Positions 1-8,627 of a stretch of 64,000 nucleotides of DNA are shown here, piece by piece. This stretch comes from Cohnella hashimotonis. Lineage in GTDB: Bacteria > Bacillota > Bacilli > Paenibacillales > Paenibacillaceae. A model generated the notes under the pieces. The model was not told where the DNA came from. It worked only from the letters and a program-made list of their open reading frames with translations, and made no database searches. A program made the position numbers and the translations under genes. Within the stretch, counting starts at the first letter, position 1. Each line of letters starts with the position of its first letter. The stretch covers positions 3,348,001 through 3,412,000 of the forward strand of contig NZ_JAGRPV010000001.1 of NCBI RefSeq assembly GCF_030014955.1, in the 5' to 3' direction.

Positions 1-772
1 CGTCGGCCCCTCCGCCCCGATATTCGTTGGGCGTTACGCCGACCATTCTTTTAAATAGCTTCTGAAAATAAATTTTGTCGCCGTAGCCGACGATGTGGGC
101 GATCTCGTAAACTTTAAGGCTCGGATGGTCGCGCAAAAACTGCTTCGCCTTGTCGATGCGCACCCGGTTCAAATAGTCCGTGATCGTCTCTCCCCGCTCG
201 CGGCTGAACAGCTTGCTGATATAGCTCGCATTGAAGCCGACCTTGTCAGCAATGTATGACAGATCGATCTCCTTGTTGTATTCTTGTTCGATCAGCCGGC
301 AGATGCGATCGGCCGTCGAGACGCTCTCGGCCGGCGGAGCGGCGCCCGAGCCACGCTGCGTCGGAGCATCGTCGACGATGCCCCGGCGCTCGCGCTTCTG
401 TGCCGCGAAACGGTCGAGCAGCTTGAACACCTCGACCTTGTCCATCGGCTTGAGCAAGTAGTCGGCCGCCCCCGCCCGCATCGCCTTGCGGGCATATTCG
501 AAGTCGTTGTAGCCGCTCAGCATGACGATCGACACGTCGGGCAGCTTCGCCTTCGCCTGCTCGATAAAGCGCAGGCCGTCCAGCATCGGCATCTCGATAT
601 CGGTAATGATGACGTCCAGGTCGTCCGGCTCCATATCCGACAGGCGAAGCATCGCCTCCAGCCCGTTGGCATACTGTCCGGCGATCTCGAGTCCGCCCGG
701 GTACCTGGACAAAATTTTCGCGATGCCGAGTCGGATATGCTCCTCGTCGTCGACAATCATCACCTTCAGCAT
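1..772 (-). CDS. AraC-type response regulator (YesN-like), 3' end cut by the window
   Basis: The reading frame begins at an ATG at 772 and runs off the left edge after about 257 codons. Residues 1-125 form a receiver domain with the acidic pair DD at 8-9 and the phosphoacceptor Asp58 in the string ITDIEMP. After a linker of about 40 residues comes a two-helix-turn-helix AraC domain, including a GYGDKIYFQKLFKR-type second helix. The start overlaps the stop of the upstream kinase gene by 7 bp, so the two are translationally coupled. Regulators of this family activate the adjacent sugar ABC transporter genes, and that is the inferred role here. Confidence 0.93.
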   Translation of the reverse strand, partial: MLKVMIVDDEEHIRLGIAKILSRYPGGLEIAGQYANGLEAMLRLSDMEPDDLDVIITDIEMPMLDGLRFIEQAKAKLPDVSIVMLSGYNDFEYARKAMRAGAADYLLKPMDKVEVFKLLDRFAAQKRERRGIVDDAPTQRGSGAAPPAESVSTADRICRLIEQEYNKEIDLSYIADKVGFNASYISKLFSRERGETITDYLNRVRIDKAKQFLRDHPSLKVYEIAHIVGYGDKIYFQKLFKRMVGVTPNEYRGGGAD

Positions 773-2595
773 CGTTCATCCGCCTCCTCTTCGTCCTGAC
801 GGCCCGGAATGGCGAGCTCCACCGTCGTCCCTTCGCCGGGCCGGCTGTCGATGCGAAGCCCGTAGCTTTCCCCGAATTGCATTTTGATCCGCTCATGCAC
901 GTTGCGCAGTCCGATCCCTCTCCCGGCAACCGCAAGCGGACGCTGCCCGTATACGTGGTCCCGAATTTCCTTGAGCTGGGTCTCGCTCATCCCGCTGCCG
1001 TCGTCGGTCACGGCAATGATGCACAGCTCCCCTTCGTGCCTGACGCCAATCCGGATCGTGCCCGGTCCCGTCCGCTGCTTGAAGGCATGGTGAATGGCGT
1101 TTTCCACGACCGGCTGCAGCATCAGCTTGATCGACGGAAGCGTGAGGTCCCGTTCGGGAATATCGACGATCAGCGTATACTTGTTCGAGAACCGCATGTT
1201 CTGCAAGGCAACGTAATTGTACAAATGCTCGAGCTCGTCCGCGATTGCGACCCGCTGCTCGCCGTGATTGACGCCGTACCGGAGCAGCTTGCCGAGCGTG
1301 AACGTCATGTCGGCCACTTCCTCGTCGTCGTTCAGCTCGGCCTTCATGCGGATCGTCTCGAGCGTGTTGTAGATGAAGTGCGGATTGATCTGGCTCTGCA
1401 AGGCGGCATATTCGGCTTCCTTCTTGCGCGTCTGCGTCTCCTTCACTTCCTCGAGCAGATCGCGAATACGGGTCACCATAATGTTGAAGTGACGTCCAAG
1501 CAATCCGACCTCGTCGCGATATTTTTGATTAAAGCTCACGTCCAGGTTGCCCGTCTGAACCTCCTGCATCAGCAGCTTGATCTTGCTGAGCGGCCGCGTC
1601 AGCGCGTACGAGATCGCGATGGCGATCAGCAGCGCCAGCGTGACGAAGACGGCCGACGTGAGCAGCGTGACGTTGCGAGTGACCGTCGCCTGCCGCGTCG
1701 CCTCCGCCATCGGGATATAGACGAACATTTTCCATCCGGTGAGCGACGACTTGGCGTACGTCGTAATATACTTTTTGCCGTCGATCTCATACGGAAAAGC
1801 CCCTTCGTTCCCGGTCGCTTTCCGAATGGACGGGTCGGCGGACAGATCGTGAGTCGTAAGCTGGCCTTCGCTGTCGAACACGACGCGGTCGCGGTCGTCG
1901 ACGAGCAGGGTCTTGCCTTTGGTCACCTGATCGAAATCCTGGATCTGCCGCTTGATCGCCGAAATATTCGTATCGAACACGATAAACCCGATCGGGCTCA
2001 AATCCTTGGTCTGCTTCAGCTCGCGGATGACGGAAAACGCGTAGTAGGCTTCCTTGCCCGTCGTCACTTCCTGGGTGCTGACGAGCATCGGTTTGCCGTC
2101 GCCCTCGGCGGCGATTCTCGCCCATTCGGATTTGACCTGGTTCAGGTTGTTGCGTTTGCCGCCGGTCTTGACGTTCAGCGTGACCGTCCCGTAGTTGTCG
2201 AACACATAGACCGACACGGTGTCCGGCTTGATCTTGTTCAAATTCGTAATATACAGATCCATGCCAAGCGTTTTGCCGAGCGAGGTTTCCGGATCGGCCA
2301 GCCAGTTCAAGAAATCCTTGTTATAGAGCGGCATGGCGGACATGTTGTAAAGGTCGGTCACATAGTCGTCCAGCTTCAGCAGCATCTTGGAGGTCATCTC
2401 GGTGCCGTAAGCGGACGTGTTAGCTTTGATCGACCGCGTATAATAATAAGAGGAAGCGTAGCTGATCATCACCAGCGGGAGACAGACCAGCGTCAGGAAA
2501 ACGATCAGCAGCTTCTGCTGCATGTTCAGATTGGCGAACGCGAGCCACAATCGCTCTCCTATTTTACCGGCCGCTCCCTTTATGCTTCCTCTCAT
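766..2595 (-). CDS. Membrane sensor histidine kinase (YesM-like)
   Basis: This 609-residue protein has a first membrane segment near residues 27-49, a large extracellular sensor domain of Cache type, a second membrane segment near 307-330, a HAMP linker, then a HisKA_7-type domain with the phosphoacceptor in INPHFIYNTLE and an HATPase domain (VVENAIHHAFK N-box, GRGIGLRN G-box). The ATG at 2595 follows a GGAGGGG site. It is the fourth gene of the ABC transporter operon and overlaps the response regulator. The sensed ligand is probably extracellular carbohydrate, judged from context only. Confidence 0.94.
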   Translation of the reverse strand: MRGSIKGAAGKIGERLWLAFANLNMQQKLLIVFLTLVCLPLVMISYASSYYYTRSIKANTSAYGTEMTSKMLLKLDDYVTDLYNMSAMPLYNKDFLNWLADPETSLGKTLGMDLYITNLNKIKPDTVSVYVFDNYGTVTLNVKTGGKRNNLNQVKSEWARIAAEGDGKPMLVSTQEVTTGKEAYYAFSVIRELKQTKDLSPIGFIVFDTNISAIKRQIQDFDQVTKGKTLLVDDRDRVVFDSEGQLTTHDLSADPSIRKATGNEGAFPYEIDGKKYITTYAKSSLTGWKMFVYIPMAEATRQATVTRNVTLLTSAVFVTLALLIAIAISYALTRPLSKIKLLMQEVQTGNLDVSFNQKYRDEVGLLGRHFNIMVTRIRDLLEEVKETQTRKKEAEYAALQSQINPHFIYNTLETIRMKAELNDDEEVADMTFTLGKLLRYGVNHGEQRVAIADELEHLYNYVALQNMRFSNKYTLIVDIPERDLTLPSIKLMLQPVVENAIHHAFKQRTGPGTIRIGVRHEGELCIIAVTDDGSGMSETQLKEIRDHVYGQRPLAVAGRGIGLRNVHERIKMQFGESYGLRIDSRPGEGTTVELAIPGRQDEEEADERC

Positions 2596-2632
2596 CCGTC
2601 GTACCCCTCCGTGTCCGCCTATGCAAGTACAG

Positions 2633-3466
2633 CTATTTTACTGCACCGTTTACGATCCCGGCAAACACGTACCGTTGGAAGAACAAGTAGATGACGACGA
2701 TCGGCACCATGATCATCAGGATCGCCGCTGACATGAGCTCCCACTCCGTGCTTCGCTCCGAGGAGAAGTTCATCAGGCTCGTCGAGACGACGGCGAGCTT
2801 CTGCGCGGGCATGTACAAATAAGGGATGAACATGTCGTTGTAGATGTCGATCGTCTTGATGATGACGATCGTCGCCGTCGCGGGCGTCAGCAGCGGAAAA
2901 ATGATCGTGCGGTAAATGCGGAACAGGGAAGCCCCCTCCATCATCGCCGCCTCGTCCAGCTCCCGCGGAATGTTGTGCAGGAACTGCAAATAAATGAAGA
3001 GCTGCAGGACGCTCGTGCCCAAGTGCAGCACGATCGAAGCCCAGATCGTGTTGTACAGATGCAGGTTGTGGACGACGGTGAACGTCGCCACCTGCGTCGT
3101 GATCGTCGGCACAAACGATACGGCGATATAAGCGCCCATGACGGTCTTTTTCAGCTTGAAGTCGAAGCGGCCGAGAATATAAGCCACCATAGTCCCAAGC
3201 AGCACGTTGCCGATGACCGCCACGACGATAATCGTCAGCGTGTTCAGGTACGCGCGGTCCAGATGCGCTCTTGTCATGACCGTGCCGAAGTTGTCGAAGT
3301 TCAGGAAGCTCGCAGGCAGCTTGAACACGCTTGTCTGCGAAAACTCGGTTTTGCTTTTGAAGGCATTCAGCACCAGAATCGACGGCGGGAAAAGGATCAT
3401 GGCGACCGCAATCCACAGGATCGCGTGCTTAACGACGGAAAACGGACTAAACTTCGCCCCGGTCAA
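2633..3466 (-). CDS. Carbohydrate ABC transporter permease, MalG/LplC type
   Basis: This is an inner permease subunit of a CUT1-type importer with about six hydrophobic segments. The coupling loop carrying the EAA motif is visible (ELDEAAMMEGAS, then a Pro-rich end near IIFPLL). I chose the TTG at 3466 because it overlaps the upstream stop as TTGA and lies 8 nt after GAGGAGG; a GTG at 3475 would sit directly on that ribosome site. The 277-residue length is normal for the family. It partners with the permease encoded at 3463-4350. Confidence 0.93.
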   Translation of the reverse strand: MTGAKFSPFSVVKHAILWIAVAMILFPPSILVLNAFKSKTEFSQTSVFKLPASFLNFDNFGTVMTRAHLDRAYLNTLTIIVVAVIGNVLLGTMVAYILGRFDFKLKKTVMGAYIAVSFVPTITTQVATFTVVHNLHLYNTIWASIVLHLGTSVLQLFIYLQFLHNIPRELDEAAMMEGASLFRIYRTIIFPLLTPATATIVIIKTIDIYNDMFIPYLYMPAQKLAVVSTSLMNFSSERSTEWELMSAAILMIMVPIVVIYLFFQRYVFAGIVNGAVK

Positions 3467-4350
3467 TCCGACCACCTCCTCGTCGCAAAACGCTGGATGC
3501 TGAGCACGACGATGACGGCGACGATCAAGGTGACGCTCATCGCGGAGGCCATGCCGAAGTTGTTGAACTTGAACGCCGTATCGATCGTCTTGGTCAGGAA
3601 GGTCTCGCTGGCGCCGAGCGGTCCGCCGCCCGTCAGAATAAACGGCAGGTCGAAAATCTCGAGCGTACCGATAATCGTCAGGAACAGGTTCAGCTCGATG
3701 ACCTTCGTAATATTCGGCAGGACGACGCGCAGCGACGTCTGCAGGCGGGACGCGCCGTCCATGCGCGCGGCCTCGATGATTTCAGACGGAACGGACTGAA
3801 GGGCTGCCAGATAAATGACCATGTTAAGGCCCATGAACTTCCACAGTGTGATGAAGCCGAGCACGTGGTTGACGGCATGCGGCGAACCGAACCAGCTGAT
3901 GGCGAGCGAGTCGAGCCCGACGCTGCGCAGCAGCGTATTAAACGAGCCGTACTCCGAATTAAAGACGTAGTTGAACATGTAAGCGACCGCGACGCCGTTC
4001 ATGATATAAGGCATAAAGAGCATGACCCGGTAAGCGTTGCGGCCTTTGAGCTGCGAATTGAGCAGCAGCGCGAAGAACAAGCCGAGCGCGTTTTGGAAAA
4101 GACCCCATCCGAGGTAGACGAGATTGTGGAGGAAGGCCGCCCAGATTTCCTTGTTTTCGAATACTTCTTTATAATTGCCGACGCCGGCCCATGTTTTCTC
4201 GGGACTGAAGCCGTCCCAGCTCATAAAACTGAGGTAGACCAGATAGAGCGCCGGATACAGGGCGAACATCGCCAGCAAGGCGATCGGCACCAGCAAGAAC
4301 AGGATGATCAGCATTCTTTTCTGTTTGGCATAGGACAAGCTATCGGTCAT
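3463..4350 (-). CDS. Carbohydrate ABC transporter permease, MalF/UgpA type
   Basis: This 295-residue permease has six predicted membrane segments beginning with LIILFLLVPIALLAMF and an EAA loop (EIIEAARMDGASRLQT). It is the second transmembrane half of the importer. The start at 4350 is preceded by AAGGAG at a good distance; an upstream in-frame Met at 4413 has no such site and would add a charged, non-conserved leader. It follows the binding-protein gene after a 106-bp spacer that contains a strong stem-loop. Confidence 0.93.
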   Translation of the reverse strand: MTDSLSYAKQKRMLIILFLLVPIALLAMFALYPALYLVYLSFMSWDGFSPEKTWAGVGNYKEVFENKEIWAAFLHNLVYLGWGLFQNALGLFFALLLNSQLKGRNAYRVMLFMPYIMNGVAVAYMFNYVFNSEYGSFNTLLRSVGLDSLAISWFGSPHAVNHVLGFITLWKFMGLNMVIYLAALQSVPSEIIEAARMDGASRLQTSLRVVLPNITKVIELNLFLTIIGTLEIFDLPFILTGGGPLGASETFLTKTIDTAFKFNNFGMASAMSVTLIVAVIVVLSIQRFATRRWSD

Positions 4351-4384
4351 CTGATTCAACTCCTTGTCATCCGTGCCCGAGAGA

Positions 4385-4434
4385 CGACAAAACGGACGGC
4401 GCGGACCGGCCATCCGTTTTGTCGGTCGGATCGA
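4385..4434 (-). promoter_or_regulatory. Intercistronic stem-loop between binding protein and permease genes
   Basis: A perfect 12-bp inverted repeat (arms CGACAAAACGGA and TCCGTTTTGTCG, 26-nt loop) lies just after the binding-protein stop. It has no clear U tract. Such hairpins after malE-type genes are known to protect the upstream message or cause partial termination, so that binding protein exceeds permease. That role is inferred. Confidence 0.65.
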
Positions 4435-4456
4435 GCGGCGGAACCTGTCGCTTGGA

Positions 4457-5785
4457 TTACTTCGCGACGGCGGCTTTCGCTGCTTTCCATTTCTTGTTAT
4501 AGCTGTCGAACACGTCCTGCATTTTGCCGACCGTCACTTCCTGGATGAACTTGAACGGATCGAACTGCATCTTGTTCTCGACGGCGGTCACTTGCTCGCT
4601 CACCGATTGCGCTTCGAGCATTTCCGGCTTGTTCGCCATGAAATCCGCGATCGGAGCCAGGTCTTGCGGCTGATCCTTAAGCGGCGAGATGATCATGTGG
4701 TCCGCATAGTCGCCGGATTCCTCGATCATGAACTTGATGAACGCCTTGGCCAGCGGCTTGTTTTTGCTCGTCGAGCTTACGGCGTACGCCCAGTCGTTGC
4801 GCATCATGCCTTTGACCGTGCCGCTGTTGTCGTACGGCAGCGGCGCGAAGCCGATTTGTTCGAGCGGCAGGCCGTTGTTGATCAGGTTAGAGATTGCCCA
4901 GTTGCCGATGTACATCATGGCTGCCTTGCCCGAAGCCAGATCCTTTTGCGTCTGGTCCCACGTTGCGGAATATACGTCCTTCTCCAGCTCGCCCTTATCG
5001 TAAAGGTTCTTCAGGATGCCGAGACCTTGACCGTAAGGTCCGTCTGTCGTGAACGGCGTATCCGAGTTGATCTTGTCGTTGCGCAAATTCGTGCTGCCGT
5101 AGATGAACTCCGCCGGATCCGTCCAATACTGCAGCGTCCAGGCATCCTTGAATGCCGTCGCCATCGGGACGATGCCCGCTGCCTTAAGCTTGTCGGCGTC
5201 CGCGTACAGCTCGTCCAGCGTCTTCGGCGGCGCGGTAATACCCGCTTTTTCAAAAGCTTGCTTGTTGTAGAGGAGACCGTTAATCGCCACTTGCTGCGTA
5301 ATGCCATAAAGCTTGCCTTCATAAGAGTTGTAGTCTTTGAAATAAATATTGTCGGTGAGGCCGAGATCGTCGAGCGGCTCGTAAAACTTAGGCAGGTCCG
5401 CTTTCGTCGTCTCAACGAGCGACAGGACGTCCGGCAACTCGTTCGCCGCCATGCGCACGCGGATCGTCTGCTCGTAATCCTTGAGGCCTTCGATCTTGAC
5501 CTCCGTACCCGGGTACTTCGCTTCGAATGCGTCGACATACTTCTTCAGATCGGTATCGACCAGCTCGGTGCGGTGCGTCGCCCAGGTAATCGTGCCCGTG
5601 AGGTTGCCCTCGGCCGCTCCTCCGCTCGCCGCGGAACCGGAAGGGCTTGCCGCTGCCGAACCGGATGCGCTAGCCGCAGGTGCGGATGACGATGCGTTCG
5701 CATCGTCGTTATTCGCGCTGCCGCAGCCCGCGAGCAGGCCGACGCCCAGTGCCATTGCCATTGTTGCCGCTACATTCTTTTTCAT
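4457..5785 (-). CDS. Extracellular sugar-binding lipoprotein of the ABC transporter
   Basis: The 442-residue product starts with a lipoprotein signal (KK, hydrophobic stretch, lipobox LAGC with Cys21), followed by a Ser/Ala-rich tether to about residue 60 and a family-1 solute-binding domain. Recognisable stretches include ITWATHRTELV near the domain start and a Trp-rich hinge region. It would capture an oligosaccharide outside the membrane and deliver it to the two permeases encoded downstream. No ATPase gene is present, as is usual for CUT1 systems that share an MsmX-type ATPase encoded elsewhere. Substrate cannot be told from sequence. Confidence 0.94.
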   Translation of the reverse strand: MKKNVAATMAMALGVGLLAGCGSANNDDANASSSAPAASASGSAAASPSGSAASGGAAEGNLTGTITWATHRTELVDTDLKKYVDAFEAKYPGTEVKIEGLKDYEQTIRVRMAANELPDVLSLVETTKADLPKFYEPLDDLGLTDNIYFKDYNSYEGKLYGITQQVAINGLLYNKQAFEKAGITAPPKTLDELYADADKLKAAGIVPMATAFKDAWTLQYWTDPAEFIYGSTNLRNDKINSDTPFTTDGPYGQGLGILKNLYDKGELEKDVYSATWDQTQKDLASGKAAMMYIGNWAISNLINNGLPLEQIGFAPLPYDNSGTVKGMMRNDWAYAVSSTSKNKPLAKAFIKFMIEESGDYADHMIISPLKDQPQDLAPIADFMANKPEMLEAQSVSEQVTAVENKMQFDPFKFIQEVTVGKMQDVFDSYNKKWKAAKAAVAK

Positions 5786-5831
5786 CTCTCGTATCTCTCC
5801 CCGCTTCTGCTTGTTGTTGTGGCCTAATCCA

Positions 5832-5870
5832 ATAGTATGTAAATTTAGATTACATTCAAATGGTTGTAAA
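5832..5870 (-). promoter_or_regulatory. Putative sigma-A promoter(s) of the ABC transporter operon
   Basis: On the minus strand TTGAAT and TACTAT are 16 bp apart, and an overlapping pair TTTACA and TAAATT is 17 bp apart. Both lie in an AT-rich stretch 47-85 bp upstream of the binding-protein start. The regulator-binding site cannot be identified by eye. Confidence 0.4.
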
Positions 5871-6144
5871 TTGTTTTTATTAGCTTATTTTTGTTTATTG
5901 GCTCGATTCGATGCTTCGAGTACAAGTTGTGTTCGCTTACATTAATTGGTGGAAAGCGCATACTTATGCCTTTGATTCACTTGTGTAACAATATGTGACA
6001 TGATATCTACTGCAACTCACACGACGTTCGCCCCGCCCTTCTGCGCAATCATTGAAAAAACCTTGAGCAGCTCGACGCCGCCCAAGGTTGTGGCCCGCTC
6101 CTTTCCGTTAAGGATGCCCCGGAAGGATGCGATATTTTCAAATT
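5871..6144 (-). other. Intergenic region with a short start-less reading frame
   Basis: Between the ABC promoter and the monooxygenase stop, a minus-strand frame from about 6150 to the stop at 6017 encodes some 44 residues of protein-like composition (ends LKVFSMIAQKGGANVV) but has no ATG, GTG or TTG start. It could be the remnant of a gene that once followed the monooxygenase. I do not recognise the family, and it may be chance. The rest, 5871-6016, is AT-rich and holds nothing further that I can name. Confidence 0.25.
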
Positions 6145-6447
6145 TTACAATCCTTTTCCGCCAATCGGCTTGACCTTGATCCCGCCCGCCTCTGCGATCA
6201 GCGGCATGCAGCGGCCGATCAGCTCGCGCACCTGCTCGTTCTGAAGGCTGGCGGCATGCGCTTCCCGGCTCTCCCACAGCTCGGTAATCCACAACACGTC
6301 GGGCTCTTCCTCGGCTTCGTGCACGATATAATAAATGCACCCGTCCATGCCGCTTAACGTATCGCCGGAAGCCAGCATCATGTCGGCGAGCTCTCCCCGC
6401 TTCCCGGGCAAGGCCGTCAGTTTACCGAACATCGCGAACTTGTTCAT
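6145..6447 (-). CDS. Putative quinol monooxygenase (ABM domain)
   Basis: The 100-residue product is a single antibiotic-biosynthesis-monooxygenase domain of the YgiN/HmoA fold: an N-terminal strand with FGKLTALPGKRGEL, the central YYIVHEAEEEPDVLWITELWES strand pair, and a conserved helix ending in a glycine-rich tail. Members act as small cofactor-less monooxygenases or heme-degrading proteins; the substrate is unknown here. The ATG lies 2 bp after the stop of the WYL regulator gene, so both are probably cotranscribed. Confidence 0.85.
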   Translation of the reverse strand: MNKFAMFGKLTALPGKRGELADMMLASGDTLSGMDGCIYYIVHEAEEEPDVLWITELWESREAHAASLQNEQVRELIGRCMPLIAEAGGIKVKPIGGKGL

Positions 6448-6449
6448 CG

Positions 6450-7442
6450 CTAGTTTCCCTCTCCTTCATCGCCTAAAGTCATCATATTTTCGTAATGCGC
6501 GAGCAGCCGCGCGCCGGCTTCCCGCATCCGCCGGACCAGCAATGCCGATTCGATGCGCAAGGCCGTACCGTATGGCATCAGGAAATAAGGAACGTAGGTC
6601 GACAGCGTCGATCGTTCCATTTTAAACGTGGCCGATTCGGGCTGACGCTCGATCAGGGCATGTCCGAACAGCCAATGCCGGCACAATTCGTCAAGTACCT
6701 GCTCCTGGCTATGGATCCGCACCGTCTCCCAGTCCGCTTGATCCGCCGAATCGCGAAGCAGCTGACCGAGCAAGTAATCTTTCGCGGAAAAGGAGGCGGG
6801 CCGATCGAAACGGCCCTCTGTCTGACGCAGTCCCCGTATGCGGTCAACCCGGAAGCTTCTGACTTCCCCCCTGAATCCGCAATGTCCGACCGCGTACCAT
6901 TGGCCTTTCCAATAGACGATGCCGTACGGATCGAACAGGCGAGAAGGCGAAGGCTCGCCACGGCCTTTATCATAATCCATCTCTAACCTACGGCCTTGGC
7001 CTGCCGCCTCCTCCAAGCTTTGCAAATACGCCCGATAAGCGCCGCCGATCGGCAGGCCGATGACCGAGAGTCCCGGGGCGTGTCGCTCGAGCGCCGTCAG
7101 CTGATCGTCGTTTGCGTATCGCTTGAGCTTGTCCGTCGCTCTCTCGAGCGCATCCGAATGCGGATAACCCGCTTCTTTGGCGAAAATAGCGGCATGGACC
7201 AATCCCTTCTGTTCCTCGGCGTCGAACACGAGGGGAGAATCCGCGAATCGGCTCAGAATCGTATATCCGCCGTGCGGCCCTGACTCTGCGATAATCGGTA
7301 CGCCGCTGGCGCACAGCGAATCGATGCACCGGTAGACCGTCCTCACGTGAATGTCGAGCGCTTCAGCCAACTGCTTCGCGGTCTTGCGTCTGCCGGATCG
7401 AAGCATCCACAATATCGACAGCATGTTGTCCGCCTTGGTCAT
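6450..7442 (-). CDS. YafY-type transcriptional regulator (HTH_11 plus WYL domain)
   Basis: The 330-residue protein starts with a winged helix-turn-helix (KTAKQLAEALDIHVRTVYR, residues 20-38), followed by the GPHGGY wing, and then a WYL domain with YWKGQWYAVGHC and FRVDRI strings near 180-215. WYL domains bind ligands, often nucleotides or DNA ends. Homologous proteins begin with the same M-S/T-KADNML string, so I kept the ATG at 7442. It precedes the monooxygenase gene and probably controls it and itself. Confidence 0.9.
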   Translation of the reverse strand: MTKADNMLSILWMLRSGRRKTAKQLAEALDIHVRTVYRCIDSLCASGVPIIAESGPHGGYTILSRFADSPLVFDAEEQKGLVHAAIFAKEAGYPHSDALERATDKLKRYANDDQLTALERHAPGLSVIGLPIGGAYRAYLQSLEEAAGQGRRLEMDYDKGRGEPSPSRLFDPYGIVYWKGQWYAVGHCGFRGEVRSFRVDRIRGLRQTEGRFDRPASFSAKDYLLGQLLRDSADQADWETVRIHSQEQVLDELCRHWLFGHALIERQPESATFKMERSTLSTYVPYFLMPYGTALRIESALLVRRMREAGARLLAHYENMMTLGDEGEGN

Positions 7443-7494
7443 GCTCCTACCCGCTTCCGATCGTCATTGACCTTACCGTACCATTGTAAGTCAA

Positions 7495-7992
7495 TCAAGC
7501 GCGCGGCGCCATTCCCTGCTCGACCCAAGTCTCGTAGGCCGGCCCGTACAAGCCCGGCGGCCGAAGTCCGGCCTGTCTCATCAAGACGGTCATCTGTCCG
7601 CGGTGGTGCGCCTGATGCATGAGCGCGAAACGGAGCGAATCGCCGTTTGACCATGCCTCGCCCGCGATCTCTACCCGGTCCGACAGATTGGCATCGCTCC
7701 ACTGCATTTGGATCGCGTCAATAAAGCGGTCGCTGATCGACCGGTAACCCTGCGCGAGCGCAAAGGCCGCACGATTCGTGCCGTCCCCCTCGCCGGCGCC
7801 TTCAAATGACAGGCCGAGCGCGTTCATGAACTGTATCGACGCGATCAAATGCCATGCCAAATCACCCAAAGTACGCCGGTCTTCGACGATCCTCCGCGCA
7901 AGCGATTCATCCGTCAGCGTGTCCAGCAAACCGGCCGTCATTTTAGCTTCGCGTTCCCACTCTTCTACGAAGTTTTCGATCGAATTGAACAT
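7495..7992 (-). CDS. DinB/DfsB family four-helix protein
   Basis: The 165-residue product fits the DinB-like four-helix bundle. Metal-binding histidines are visible in LAWHLIASI near the middle and MHQAHHRGQM near the C-terminus. Members include thiol transferases acting with bacillithiol or mycothiol and damage-inducible proteins of unknown activity. The ATG at 7992 follows GGAGG at a good distance; an upstream Met at 8046 lacks a site. A palindrome lies about 52-72 bp upstream. Confidence 0.88.
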   Translation of the reverse strand: MFNSIENFVEEWEREAKMTAGLLDTLTDESLARRIVEDRRTLGDLAWHLIASIQFMNALGLSFEGAGEGDGTNRAAFALAQGYRSISDRFIDAIQMQWSDANLSDRVEIAGEAWSNGDSLRFALMHQAHHRGQMTVLMRQAGLRPPGLYGPAYETWVEQGMAPRA

Positions 7993-8043
7993 ATCCTTGC
8001 CTCCATCGTATTTACTTTTACGATGATGAGTATACGCCGCCGA

Positions 8044-8064
8044 CACTGACAGAAACGGTCAGTG
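8044..8064. promoter_or_regulatory. Palindromic operator-like site upstream of the dinB-like gene
   Basis: CACTGAC-N7-GTCAGTG is a perfect 7-bp inverted repeat. It lies just upstream of a minus-strand TATACT that could serve as a -10 box, so a repressor bound here would cover the -35 region. No adjacent regulator gene is clearly its partner. Confidence 0.45.
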
Positions 8065-8086
8065 ATTTTAAAATAATGGGCAAATC

Positions 8087-8112
8087 AAAAACCGCGCCGA
8101 GGCGCGGTTTTT
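8087..8112 (-). terminator. Rho-independent terminator
   Basis: AAAAACCGCGCC and GGCGCGGTTTTT form a perfect 12-bp palindrome with U tracts on both strands. It closes the small-gene/DUF2512/DUF3231 transcript. Confidence 0.85.
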
Positions 8113-8125
8113 ATCGTCGATACGG

Positions 8126-8236
8126 TCAGGACATATGATGCGCCCGGATCTCCTCGTGCGCGCGATCGTTCATGCTGGCCGGCGTCCACTTGGGCTCCCA
8201 GACCAGTTCGTCTTCAACATCGCTGATTCCGGACAC
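8126..8236 (-). CDS. Possible 36-residue protein, unknown
   Basis: A minus-strand frame with a GTG start at 8236 encodes a small acidic peptide containing EDELVWEPKWTPAS and ending in HHMS. Its composition is protein-like, and it is followed 13 bp later by a strong terminator, as expected for the last gene of the operon. The ribosome site (GAGGT, about 12 nt away) is poor, and the frame could also be chance or the remnant of a longer gene. I do not recognise a family. Confidence 0.35.
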   Translation of the reverse strand: MSGISDVEDELVWEPKWTPASMNDRAHEEIRAHHMS

Positions 8237-8271
8237 TTCATCGTCGACACCTCGCGAACAGTGGCATCGGA

Positions 8272-8613
8272 TTAAGCGCGTTGATACGAAAGCCTGGTTT
8301 GGAACACGTAACGATGAATGAAAAATTCGGCTACGCCCGTTATGATCGCTACGATCAAAATCTCTCCGGGGCTGATCGTCCATTTCATCGCGGAGGCCGC
8401 AATCCACAGCACCAGATAAGCCAAAATACCGTCGGATATCGTCGCAATCGTATTGTTGGTGGAGCGGAGAATGATCTGATCCCCGACAATATAGGCAATG
8501 ATCGTAAGGATGGTGGCGGTCGTCGCTGCGCCAAGGAACGATGCGTTCGAGTAATACATGAGCAAGGTCGTCACGACCGTGCCGTTCACAAGCCACTTCA
8601 GCATGAATTTCAT
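8272..8613 (-). CDS. DUF2512 family membrane protein (YndM-like)
   Basis: The 113-residue protein has four hydrophobic segments, as in the DUF2512/YndM family of Bacillales. The start at 8613 follows AAGGAGG; an upstream in-frame Met at 8682 would add 23 non-hydrophobic residues overlapping the preceding gene. It lies 14 bp after the DUF3231 gene in the same direction. Function is unknown; family members are found in spore formers. Confidence 0.85.
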   Translation of the reverse strand: MKFMLKWLVNGTVVTTLLMYYSNASFLGAATTATILTIIAYIVGDQIILRSTNNTIATISDGILAYLVLWIAASAMKWTISPGEILIVAIITGVAEFFIHRYVFQTRLSYQRA

Positions 8614-8627
8614 CGGTCTGCCTCCTT

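Noticed and set aside
877..2694. Long plus-strand open frame of about 600 codons opposite the sensor kinase
   Set aside because: It is the antisense shadow of a well-supported kinase gene in GC-rich DNA; the product is Arg/His-rich with no domain.
4364..5689. Plus-strand frame opposite the sugar-binding lipoprotein gene
   Set aside because: Antisense shadow; no ribosome site and low-complexity basic composition.
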